From Pseudomonadota bacterium (GTDB lineage: Bacteria; Pseudomonadota; Alphaproteobacteria; Rhizobiales; Rhizobiaceae), in contig JAEWPB010000169.1 in NCBI GenBank assembly GCA_023399465.1, positions 1-20,017 of the forward strand: a stretch of DNA of 20,017 bases, read 5' to 3'. Of the stretch, positions 1-6,009 are shown in pieces. Under the pieces are notes generated by a model that was not told the DNA's origin, did no database searches, and was given only the letters and a program-made list of their open reading frames with translations. The position numbers and the translations under genes are program-made. Within the stretch, counting starts at the first letter, position 1. Each line of letters opens with the position of its first letter.

Positions 1-585
1 ATACGATATCGCCTGCTTCAGTTCCTGCTCCCAGGCATCGACCGTCTGGTCGGGCCGGGCATAGATCAGATCGAACGACATCCGCGGAAAGATTTCGCGC
101 GCCAGCCGGATCGCCTTCAGCGCATCCTCGACATCGTGAAGCCGGCCAAGAAGTTTCAGGTCGCGGTCGTTGAGCGCCTGGACGCCGAGCGACACGCGGT
201 TGACGCCGGCTGAACGATAGCCGCGAAAGCGCGTCGCCTCGACGCTCGAGGGATTGGCTTCCATGGTGATCTCGATGCCGTCGGGCACATGCCAGTGCTT
301 GGCGATGCCGTCGAGTATCGTCGCTACCGTCTGCGGATCCATCAGCGATGGCGTGCCGCCGCCAAGGAATATGCTGCTGACCACCTTGGGGCCGCTGATC
401 TCTCGCATCGCCGCCATTTCCCTGAGGAAGGCGGCGGCGAAGCGCTCCTGATCGACCGGTTGATGGCGTACGTGGCTGTTGAAATCACAATAGGGGCATT
501 TGGCCGCGCAGAACGGCCAGTGCACGTAAATGCCGAAACCGGGTTCGCCCGTATCAGGAAGCAGGGAAAAGACGGGATCGGCCAT
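1..585 (-). CDS. hemW: HemW-like radical SAM heme chaperone (3' end outside window)
   Basis: The first 195 codons are visible and the C-terminus lies beyond base 1. The protein resembles HemW, the radical-SAM heme chaperone long annotated as oxygen-independent coproporphyrinogen III oxidase-like. The radical-SAM cysteines are C26, C30 and C33 (CAAKCPYC), followed by DFNSH. A glycine-rich SAM-binding stretch (FLGGGTPS) lies near residue 75, then EANPSSV, GVNRVSLGVQ and FDLIYARPDQT, all typical of the HemW/HemN family. True HemN has an N-terminal extension before the CxxxCxxC that is absent here, so HemW is the better call. The start is the ATG at 585-583, just downstream of rdgB (stop at 592-594; 6 bases between). 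It is the last visible gene of the rph-VOC-rdgB-hemW transcription unit. HemW proteins bind heme and an Fe-S cluster in the cytoplasm; that role is family knowledge. Confidence 0.93.
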   Translation of the reverse strand, partial: MADPVFSLLPDTGEPGFGIYVHWPFCAAKCPYCDFNSHVRHQPVDQERFAAAFLREMAAMREISGPKVVSSIFLGGGTPSLMDPQTVATILDGIAKHWHVPDGIEITMEANPSSVEATRFRGYRSAGVNRVSLGVQALNDRDLKLLGRLHDVEDALKAIRLAREIFPRMSFDLIYARPDQTVDAWEQELKQAISY

Positions 586-591
586 CGGTAG

Positions 592-1236
592 TCACGCTTC
601 CAGGCAGGTTTCGACGAAAAGCTTGAACGCTCGGGCGCGATGCGAAAGCGCTTCGGCATCGCCGGGCTTCCAGCCGTGCTTTTCCTCGGCGCTCATCTCG
701 CCAAAGGTCTGATCGTAGCCCTCGGGCTGAAACACCGGATCGTAGCCGAAGCCTTGCGTGCCGCGCGGCGGCCAGGTCACGGCGCCCTCGACTTCACCAC
801 GGAAAAGCTCGGTGCGACCGTCCGGCCAGGCCAGGCAGAGCACGCTGACGAAACGGGCGGTACGACTGTCAGGCGTCGTCGCGCCGCGCTCGGCAAGCGC
901 CTTCTCGACCTTCTCCATCGCCATGGCGAAATCACGCGTGCCGTCGGCGGTTTCCGCCCAGTTGGCGGTATAGACGCCGGGATCGCCGCCGAGCGCGTCG
1001 ACCACCAGGCCGGAATCATCCGAAAGCGCAGGCAGGCCCGATGCCTTGGCGGAAGCGAGCGCCTTGATCGTGGCATTTTCCTCAAACGTGGTGCCGGTCT
1101 CATCGGGTTCGTCGAACTTCAGTTCGGCCGCCGATTTCGCGGTGAAGCCGAACGGGCCGATCAGGTCCTGGATCTCACGGATCTTGCCGGCATTGTGGCT
1201 GGCGACCACAATGGTCTTCGTGTCGAGCTTGCGCAT
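592..1236 (-). CDS. rdgB: RdgB/HAM1 non-canonical purine NTP pyrophosphatase
   Basis: A 214-residue protein of normal family length. RdgB hydrolyses dITP, ITP and XTP to the monophosphate and pyrophosphate, keeping deaminated purines out of DNA and RNA. Visible motifs are the N-terminal substrate loop SHNAGK (residues 13-18), the acidic metal-binding E46, the catalytic segment LSDDSGLVVDALGG with D74, and GFGYDPVF followed by KHGWKPGDAEALSHRARA near the C-terminus, which form the base-recognition pocket. The open frame extends upstream to 1428, but I start at the ATG at 1236. There a ribosome-binding sequence (AAGGA) sits 9 bases upstream and the methionine precedes the conserved beta-strand TIVVASHNAGK; the longer frame would overlap the VOC gene. 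It lies 13 bases after the VOC stop and just before hemW. Confidence 0.96.
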   Translation of the reverse strand: MRKLDTKTIVVASHNAGKIREIQDLIGPFGFTAKSAAELKFDEPDETGTTFEENATIKALASAKASGLPALSDDSGLVVDALGGDPGVYTANWAETADGTRDFAMAMEKVEKALAERGATTPDSRTARFVSVLCLAWPDGRTELFRGEVEGAVTWPPRGTQGFGYDPVFQPEGYDQTFGEMSAEEKHGWKPGDAEALSHRARAFKLFVETCLEA

Positions 1237-1249
1237 CGGGGATTGTCCT

Positions 1250-1666
1250 TCAGTCCATGTTCCAAAGCGCCGAAGCGGCGCATTCGAGGCTGTTGCCGGC
1301 GGGATCGCGAAAATAGATCGAGCGCGCTCCGTTCGGCCAGAAAAAGTCTGCTTCGATGGCAACGCCGGCCGAAACCAGCTGCTTCTCCATTGCATCGAGA
1401 TTGTCCGCCGCCAGCCGGAAGCAGACATGTCCCTTTCCGGTCGTCCCGTGCGGCGGCACGGGCAGGGCGCTGTTGCCTGGCGGTTTCACCGTTTCGGCCG
1501 GGTTGAAGATCAGCAGGATCCCCGGTCCGCAACGGTAGAAGACGTGCCGGTTGCCGGCACGCCCTATCTTTTCAAGTCCGAGCAGCCCGCCGTAGAAGGT
1601 TTCCGCCTTGTCGAGATCGTCCACATAGATGGCGGTTTCGAGGATCCCTTCTACCGGTACGCTCAT
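1250..1666 (-). CDS. VOC/glyoxalase-fold family protein
   Basis: A 138-residue protein with two beta-alpha-beta-beta-beta modules of the vicinal oxygen chelate fold. Module 1 begins LETAIYVDDLDKAETFYGGLLG; module 2 begins GHVCFRLAADNLDAMEKQL and ends SIYFRDPAGNSLECAA. Possible metal ligands are the H of GHVCF and the E of SLECAA. The first-module position usually filled by H or Q in glyoxalase I is not obvious, so the metal site may be incomplete and the substrate is unknown. Related proteins act as glyoxalases, extradiol dioxygenases or fosfomycin-modifying enzymes, and none of these can be assigned here. The start ATG at 1666 follows a GGAGAAGG ribosome-binding site within the 12-base gap after the rph stop. 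This spacing places the gene inside the rph-rdgB-hemW operon. Confidence 0.88.
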   Translation of the reverse strand: MSVPVEGILETAIYVDDLDKAETFYGGLLGLEKIGRAGNRHVFYRCGPGILLIFNPAETVKPPGNSALPVPPHGTTGKGHVCFRLAADNLDAMEKQLVSAGVAIEADFFWPNGARSIYFRDPAGNSLECAASALWNMD

Positions 1667-1678
1667 CGCCTTCTCCGG

Positions 1679-2395
1679 TCAGGCAATCGCCTGTTTCTGC
1701 AGAGCCACGAGCTCGGAAATGCCGTTCTTGGCGAGCCCCATCAGGGTGGCGAACTGCTCTTCCGTGAACGGTGCGCCTTCGGCGGTTCCCTGGATCTCGA
1801 CGATGCCGCCGGAACCGGTCATGACGAAGTTGGCGTCGGTCTCTGCTGCGGAATCCTCGAGATAGTCGAGGTCGATAACCGGCTGGTTGGCAAAGATGCC
1901 GCAGGAGATCGCTGCGATATGGTCCTTCAGGACCCGCTCGACCTTCACCATGTTCCGGCTTTCCATCCACTTCAGGCAGTCGTAGAGGGCAAGCCAAGCG
2001 CCGGTGATCGAGGCGGTGCGGGTGCCACCGTCGGCCTGGATGACGTCGCAGTCGATGGTGATCTGGCGTTCGCCGAGAGCTTCGAGATCGACGACCGCGC
2101 GCAGCGAGCGGCCGATCAGACGCTGGATTTCCTGGGTGCGGCCGCCCTGCTTTCCGGCAGCAGCCTCGCGCCGCATGCGCTCGCCGGTGGCGCGCGGCAG
2201 CATGCCGTATTCCGCGGTGACCCAGCCCTTGCCGCTGTTGCGCAACCACGGCGGCGTCTTTTCCTCAAGGCTTGCCGTGCACAGCACGTGCGTGTCGCCG
2301 AATTTCACCAGGCAGGAGCCTTCCGCATGCTTGGAAAAATTGCGCTCGAACGAGACCTTGCGCATCTGGTCTGTTTTTCTGCCTGAAGGCCGCAT
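1679..2395 (-). CDS. rph: Ribonuclease PH
   Basis: At 238 residues it matches the usual RNase PH length. The enzyme trims 3' ends of tRNA precursors by phosphorolysis, working as a hexameric ring in the cytoplasm. Diagnostic stretches are the N-terminal MRPSGRKTDQMR, then GWVTAEYGMLPRATGERMRREA, GGRTQEIQRLIGRSLRAVVDL (phosphate-binding and catalytic arginines) and TIDCDVIQADGGTRTASITGA (acidic, metal-binding region). The third N-terminal motif residue is P-S-G-R rather than the commoner P-D-G-R. The start is the ATG at 2395, preceded by AGGAGT. It is the first gene of the minus-strand operon, divergent from hrcA; a putative promoter lies at 2422-2450. Confidence 0.96.
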   Translation of the reverse strand: MRPSGRKTDQMRKVSFERNFSKHAEGSCLVKFGDTHVLCTASLEEKTPPWLRNSGKGWVTAEYGMLPRATGERMRREAAAGKQGGRTQEIQRLIGRSLRAVVDLEALGERQITIDCDVIQADGGTRTASITGAWLALYDCLKWMESRNMVKVERVLKDHIAAISCGIFANQPVIDLDYLEDSAAETDANFVMTGSGGIVEIQGTAEGAPFTEEQFATLMGLAKNGISELVALQKQAIA

Positions 2396-2421
2396 CTTTT
2401 ACTCCTGATGTTGTTCCTCGC

Positions 2422-2450
2422 CTTCTACGTCTGCCGGCTTGCATTTGCAA
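2422..2450 (-). promoter_or_regulatory. Putative housekeeping promoter for rph
   Basis: Read on the minus strand there is TTGCAA (2450-2445), a 17-base spacer and TAGAAG (2427-2422). The start of transcription would fall near 2415, leaving a leader of about 20 bases that contains the AGGAGT ribosome-binding site of rph. The -35 is a 4/6 match to TTGACA. This is a motif match only. Confidence 0.45.
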
Positions 2451-2501
2451 AGGAAAAGCTTGGAAAGCACCGACCCGCCCGGGTGCGATTGCTATTTTCT
2501 C

Positions 2502-2530
2502 ATTGGTGTTCCCTGATGAGGTCACTATAT
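2502..2530 (+). promoter_or_regulatory. Putative housekeeping promoter for hrcA
   Basis: ATTGGT (2502-2507) is followed by a 17-base spacer and CTATAT (2525-2530). The -10 is an exact match to the rhizobial sigma-70-type consensus CTTGAC-N17-CTATAT, while the -35 keeps only the core TTG. Transcription would begin near 2537, about 32 bases before the hrcA ATG. No CIRCE repeat overlaps it. Confidence 0.45.
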
Positions 2531-2568
2531 CTGTAGGAGAGATCAACAGGGCGGTACTCGTAGCGAAA

Positions 2569-3654
2569 ATGGGTTTCACCACCACCCCCGTCATGGACGC
2601 GGTCGCTGCGCTGGATGAGCGTTCACGGGAAGTCTTCCGGCGCATTGTCGAAACGTATCTGGAGAGCGGCGAGCCGCTCGGCTCGCGCAACCTGTCGCGG
2701 TTGTTGCCGATGTCGCTGTCGCCGGCCTCGGTGCGCAACGTGATGAGCGATCTCGAACATCTCGGTCTGATCTACTCTCCCCATGTCAGCGCCGGACGCC
2801 TGCCGACGCAGCTGGGCTTGCGGTTTTTCGTCGATGCCTTCATGCAGGTCGGCGACCTGACGGACGAGGAGCGCGCCTCGATCGATCGCCAGATCCGCCC
2901 CGCTGGCCGGGACGAGCCGGTGGAAACCTTGATGCAGGAGGCCAGCCGTATGCTCTCCGGCGTCTCGCGGGGCGCTGGTCTGGTCATCACCTCGAAGAGC
3001 AATCCGGTTCTCCGTCACGTCGAGTTCATCCGCCTGGAGCCGACCAAAGCGCTGGCGGTGCTGGTCGGCGAGCATGACCAGGTGGAAAACCGCATCATCG
3101 AACTGCCTGCCGGCGTGACATCGTCGCAGCTCACCGAAGCGGCGAATTTTCTCAATGCCCATATGAATGGCCAGACGCTGCCGGAACTGCGCGGCCAGTT
3201 GCAGTCGCTGCAGCAGACTATCCGTGGCGAACTCGATGCACTGTCGCGGGATCTGGTCGAACGGGGCCTGGCCGTCTGGTCCGGAAGCCCGGAAGACGAC
3301 AACCCGTCACGCCTGATCGTGCGCGGCCGCTCCAATCTTCTCCAGGGCGTGGAAGGCGAGGAGGATCTCGGCCGACTGCGCATGCTGTTCGATGATCTGG
3401 AGCGCAAGGACAGCCTGATCGAGATCCTCAATCTGGCCGAGACCGGCTCAGGGGTGCGGATCTTCATCGGCTCCGAAAACAAGCTATTTTCGCTTTCGGG
3501 CTCGTCGCTGATTGTCGCGCCCTACCGTGACAGCGATGAACGGATCGTCGGCGCAGTGGGGGTCATCGGGCCGACCCGGCTGAACTATTCGCGCATCGTG
3601 CCGATGGTGGACTATACCGCCCAGGTCATGGCGCGGCTGACGCGGGCGCCCTAG
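2569..3654 (+). CDS. hrcA: HrcA heat-inducible transcription repressor
   Basis: A 361-residue protein matching the usual HrcA length. HrcA binds CIRCE operators, typically upstream of groESL in alphaproteobacteria, and its activity depends on GroEL. The N-terminal winged helix (about residues 15-90) contains REVFRRIVETYLESGEPLGSR, then SPASVRNVMSDLEHLGLI and the conserved SPHVSAGRLPT. The middle GAF-like region carries the LVRHVEFIRLEP-like segment (here VLRHVEFIRLEP) and the C-terminus has GAVGVIGPTRLNYSRIVPMVDYTA. The open frame continues far upstream to 2272, but that part overlaps rph antisense. I start at the ATG at 2569, immediately before the conserved region; it has no strong Shine-Dalgarno sequence, and ATG 2593 is a less likely alternative. 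It is followed by grpE after 97 bases. Confidence 0.95.
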   Translation: MGFTTTPVMDAVAALDERSREVFRRIVETYLESGEPLGSRNLSRLLPMSLSPASVRNVMSDLEHLGLIYSPHVSAGRLPTQLGLRFFVDAFMQVGDLTDEERASIDRQIRPAGRDEPVETLMQEASRMLSGVSRGAGLVITSKSNPVLRHVEFIRLEPTKALAVLVGEHDQVENRIIELPAGVTSSQLTEAANFLNAHMNGQTLPELRGQLQSLQQTIRGELDALSRDLVERGLAVWSGSPEDDNPSRLIVRGRSNLLQGVEGEEDLGRLRMLFDDLERKDSLIEILNLAETGSGVRIFIGSENKLFSLSGSSLIVAPYRDSDERIVGAVGVIGPTRLNYSRIVPMVDYTAQVMARLTRAP

Positions 3655-3684
3655 CAGGCAAAGCACGATCTTTTCCGGCCAAGC

Positions 3685-3713
3685 CTTGATTTTTCACTCC
3701 CAAAGCTCGATAT
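3685..3713 (+). promoter_or_regulatory. Putative grpE promoter (housekeeping or RpoH type)
   Basis: CTTGAT (3685-3690), a 17-base spacer and CGATAT (3708-3713) match the rhizobial consensus CTTGAC-N17-CTATAT at 10 of 12 positions. The same hexamers also resemble RpoH (heat-shock sigma) promoters of rhizobia, with CTTGAA-like -35 and CCATAT-like -10 elements. The sigma factor therefore cannot be decided by eye. It lies in the hrcA-grpE gap, so grpE may be transcribed independently of hrcA. Confidence 0.5.
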
Positions 3714-3751
3714 CGGGCTCAATCCTATAAAGTTCAAATTCGGAGAACGTC

Positions 3752-4384
3752 ATGACGGGCGAGACACGTAAACATGAGCCGGGGGCGGCGGATGACGCCG
3801 AAAACCCGGTGAACGAAGCTGCTGCCGAAGTTGGTGCAGAAGTGGAGGGCGGTGCCGATCCGCTCGCCGTGCTCAATGCCGAGAATGCCGATCTTCGCGA
3901 CAAGTTCCTGCGTCTGGCCGCTGAGATGGACAACCTGCGCCGTCGTACCGAACGCGACGTGAAGGATGCCAAGGCCTATGCGATTTCCGGCTTCGCGCGC
4001 GACATGCTGGCGGTTTCCGACAATCTGCGTCGGGCCCTCGAAGCGGTTCCGTCCGATGCCCGCGCGGCTCACGGTGCGGGCCTCGACGGCCTGATCGAAG
4101 GGGTCGAGATGATCGACCGCTCGATGCTGACGGCGCTCGAGCGTCACGGCGTGCGCGAAATCAAGGCCGACGGCCAGAAGTTCGATCCGCATTTCCATCA
4201 GGCAATGTTCGAGGTTCCGAACCCGGATGTGCCGAACAACACCGTCGTGCAGGTCGTGCAGGCCGGCTACATGATCGGTGACCGCGTACTGCGTCCGGCG
4301 ATGGTCGGCGTGGCCAAGGGCGGTCCGAAGATCGAAGTGACGGCAGAGCCGGGGACGCAGGCCATCAATGAAAAGGACGCCTGA
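3752..4384 (+). CDS. grpE: GrpE nucleotide exchange factor for DnaK
   Basis: A 210-residue protein. GrpE dimerises and releases ADP from DnaK during the Hsp70 chaperone cycle in the cytoplasm. The first 35 or so residues are acidic and low in complexity. A long coiled coil follows, containing NAENADLRDKFLRLAAEMDNLRRRTERD, and the C-terminal beta-domain holds the family signature FDPHFHQAMFEVPNPDVPNNTVVQVVQAGYMIGDRVLRPAMVGVAKG, which contacts DnaK. The ATG at 3752 is preceded by CGGAGAA at a suitable distance. Pairing with hrcA is a common arrangement for heat-shock genes; dnaK and dnaJ are not in this window. The gene ends at a strong hairpin terminator shared with the convergent ptsN. Confidence 0.96.
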   Translation: MTGETRKHEPGAADDAENPVNEAAAEVGAEVEGGADPLAVLNAENADLRDKFLRLAAEMDNLRRRTERDVKDAKAYAISGFARDMLAVSDNLRRALEAVPSDARAAHGAGLDGLIEGVEMIDRSMLTALERHGVREIKADGQKFDPHFHQAMFEVPNPDVPNNTVVQVVQAGYMIGDRVLRPAMVGVAKGGPKIEVTAEPGTQAINEKDA

Positions 4385-4429
4385 GCGCGTTGGCGCTGAC
4401 AAGGCTGTCCGTTCACAGATCGGCACATA

Positions 4430-4476
4430 AACAAAGCCCCGGAAATCGCAAGGCGAATTCCGGGGCTTTGTTGTTT
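4430..4476. terminator. Bidirectional intrinsic terminator between grpE and ptsN
   Basis: The left arm at 4430-4444 (ACAAAGCCCCGGAA core) is perfectly complementary to 4458-4472, giving a 15-bp stem with a 13-base loop. On the plus strand it is followed by TTGTTT; read on the minus strand the downstream arm leads into TTTGTTTA. It therefore can end both convergent genes. Confidence 0.88.
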
Positions 4477-4492
4477 CATCGCTGTCCCGGCG

Positions 4493-4957
4493 TCAGGCGG
4501 CGGAGGATGCCTGTTCCTGATTGAGGAATGCATAGATCGCCGAGGCGGAATCGGTTGCCCGAAGCTTGGCCACGAGGTCGGCATCGCGCAGGACGCGGGC
4601 GATCCGGGACAGGGCCTTCAGGTGATCCGCTCCCGCGCCTTCCGGGGCGAGAAGCAGGAAGACGAGGTCCACCGGCTGGTCGTCCAGCGCTTCGAAATCG
4701 ACCGGCGTTTCGAGGCGGGCAAAGATCCCGACGATGTTGTTGATCGACGAAAGCTTGCCGTGGGGGATGGCGATCCCGTTCCCGACGCCGGTCGATCCGA
4801 GCCGCTCCCGCTGAAGGATGACGTCGAAGATCTCGCGCTCGGAAATGCCCGTTATCTTGGCGGCTTTTGCCGCCAATTCCTGAAGCAGTTGCTTCTTGGA
4901 ATTTGCCTTGAGGGCCGGAATAATCGCATCTTGTTGCAGCAGATCTGCCAACGCCAT
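4493..4957 (-). CDS. ptsN: PtsN, nitrogen-related PTS EIIA protein (EIIA-Ntr)
   Basis: A 154-residue single-domain EIIA of the fructose/mannitol type. In PTS-Ntr it is phosphorylated on a histidine by NPr, and its phosphorylation state regulates partners such as potassium transporters and kinases. The phosphoacceptor is H66 in GNGIAIPHGK, within the conserved context RERLGSTGVGNGIAIPHGKL, followed by FARLETPVDFEALDDQPVDLVFLLLAPE and HLKALSRIARVLRD. The start ATG at 4957 is preceded by AAAGGATAAAGAG. It lies 72 bases after the hpf stop on the same strand, and the rpoN-hpf-ptsN order is the well-known arrangement of proteobacterial rpoN loci. No strong promoter of its own was seen, so it is probably co-transcribed with hpf. 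Confidence 0.95.
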   Translation of the reverse strand: MALADLLQQDAIIPALKANSKKQLLQELAAKAAKITGISEREIFDVILQRERLGSTGVGNGIAIPHGKLSSINNIVGIFARLETPVDFEALDDQPVDLVFLLLAPEGAGADHLKALSRIARVLRDADLVAKLRATDSASAIYAFLNQEQASSAA

Positions 4958-5029
4958 TCTCTTTATCCTTTGTGACGCCGAGAAGTGATATGGGAGCGTC
5001 AGCGGACTGCCGCCCCCACGGTCGTGTTC

Positions 5030-5605
5030 TCAGCCTTTGATATTGGCGGCGTCGATCCAGCCAATATTTCCGTCATTGCGACGGTAGACGATGTTCAAGT
5101 CATCCTTGCCCGGGCTGCGGAACAGAAGCACCGGTTCGTCGGTCATGTCGAGCGCCATCACCGCACTCGCAACCGACATGGTCTTCAGCGGCTTGGTGTT
5201 CTCCGCGACGATCGTCGGTGCGAAATCCTCGGCGACTTCCACGTCTTCATCAGGCATCGCATCCATGACTGTGTAGGCAACTTCTGCGACACTAGCCTGG
5301 CCGTTGCCAGCATGATGGTCCCGCAGCTTTCGCTTGTAACGCCGCAACCGCTTTTCGATGCGCTCCGCTGCAGCTTCAAAAGCTGCCTGCGGATCATTCG
5401 CCTCACCGGCTGCGTGAAGGTTAACTCCCGTGTCGAGGTGGACCTTGCAGTCTGCTGCAAAGCGTGAGGCAGATTTTACCACCGTCACCTGTCCTGAATA
5501 GCCTCCGTCGAAGTACTTGGTAACGGCATCTCCAATGTGGCCCTCAATCCGTTGCCGGAAAGAATCGCCGATTTCCATATGTTTGCCGGATACACGCACA
5601 CTCAT
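5030..5605 (-). CDS. hpf: Long-form ribosome hibernation promoting factor (HPF/RaiA family)
   Basis: A 191-residue protein with two domains. The N-terminal S30AE domain (residues 1-100), MSVRVSGKHMEIGDSFRQRIEGHI through FEAAAERIEKRLRRYKRKLRDHH, binds the ribosome. A linker of about 35 residues is followed by a C-terminal dimerisation domain ending EPVLLFRSPGKDDLNIVYRRNDGNIGWID. The C-terminal domain marks the long form, which joins 70S ribosomes into inactive 100S dimers in stationary phase or stress. The frame is open upstream to 5698, but the ATG at 5605 has an AGAAGGAAA ribosome-binding site and begins at the conserved MSVRVSGK. In older rhizobial literature it is the small ORF downstream of rpoN. 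It has its own putative promoter and a structured leader of about 155 bases. Confidence 0.95.
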   Translation of the reverse strand: MSVRVSGKHMEIGDSFRQRIEGHIGDAVTKYFDGGYSGQVTVVKSASRFAADCKVHLDTGVNLHAAGEANDPQAAFEAAAERIEKRLRRYKRKLRDHHAGNGQASVAEVAYTVMDAMPDEDVEVAEDFAPTIVAENTKPLKTMSVASAVMALDMTDEPVLLFRSPGKDDLNIVYRRNDGNIGWIDAANIKG

Positions 5606-5645
5606 GGGATTTTCCTTCTGGTAGTGATTTGCGTGTATCAGTCTA

Positions 5646-5687
5646 CGCCAAGCCTCAGGCTCATCCAAGCTTTTCGCTTGATTGGCG
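5646..5687 (-). promoter_or_regulatory. Possible structured RNA element in the hpf leader
   Basis: An outer stem pairs 5646-5651 with 5682-5687 (CGCCAA/TTGGCG). It encloses two hairpins: 5666-5680 (CAAGC, five-base loop, GCTTG) and 5652-5660 (GCC TCA GGC). Together they could form a three-way junction about 40 bases upstream of the hpf ATG. It matches no riboswitch class I know. Stems were found by eye and no energy was calculated. Confidence 0.35.
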
Positions 5688-5767
5688 GCCAAAAGCAATT
5701 CCCATGTCCGGGGGATATCGAGGACAACGTCGGTAAGCCAGAATCCCCCTGTCCCGATTGCGGCGCG

Positions 5768-5796
5768 CTTCTAACCTTGCCCTGAACAAATGTCAA
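5768..5796 (-). promoter_or_regulatory. Strong candidate promoter for hpf
   Basis: On the minus strand, TTGACA (5796-5791), a 17-base spacer and TAGAAG (5773-5768). The -35 is an exact match to the general sigma-70 consensus and the spacing is optimal. Transcription would start near 5761, so hpf (and probably ptsN) would be expressed independently of rpoN with a leader of about 155 bases. Confidence 0.6.
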
Positions 5797-5912
5797 CGGG
5801 CGGTTAGGACAATTTTAACACCCTGCGAATCGATTAGCCCGGTTGCATTTTCCAGTTTTTGCGGCTCGAGAGGAAACGCTTCGCCGTTGCCAGCTTTTCG
5901 GATGCGGTCGGG

Positions 5913-5936
5913 AAAAGGCGCGGTGGATCCCGCGCC
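5913..5936 (-). terminator. Putative rpoN terminator
   Basis: Read on the minus strand, a 7-bp GC stem (5936-5930 with 5923-5917) with a 6-base loop is followed by TTTT (5916-5913). It lies about 75 bases after the rpoN stop and before the hpf promoter. The U-tract is short, so termination may be partial. Confidence 0.5.
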
Positions 5937-6009
5937 CAAAGGGTTAGCCGGGCGTGACCGATGGCGGGCACTGCCGGGCCGAAGTGCTCGCCTTTCGGTT
6001 GCGACCTTG

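Larger units (their letters stand above)
5606..6009 (-). other. 404-bp rpoN-hpf intergenic region
   Basis: This gap holds, in the direction of transcription, a candidate rpoN terminator (5936-5913), a strong candidate promoter for hpf (5796-5768), and a leader of about 155 bases with a possible branched fold (5687-5646). No convincing gene is seen; the open frame running upstream from hpf lacks family similarity and a good start. Confidence 0.6.

Noticed and set aside
1046..2386. 446-codon plus-strand frame antisense to rdgB, VOC and rph
   Set aside because: It crosses three well-supported minus-strand genes and their short gaps; no motif was seen.
2396..2568. CIRCE operator (TTAGCACTC-N9-GAGTGCTAA) expected near hrcA
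   Set aside because: No matching inverted repeat was found in the hrcA or grpE upstream regions. The GC-rich ACCCG-CC-CGGGT repeat near 2470-2484 is too short and unrelated.
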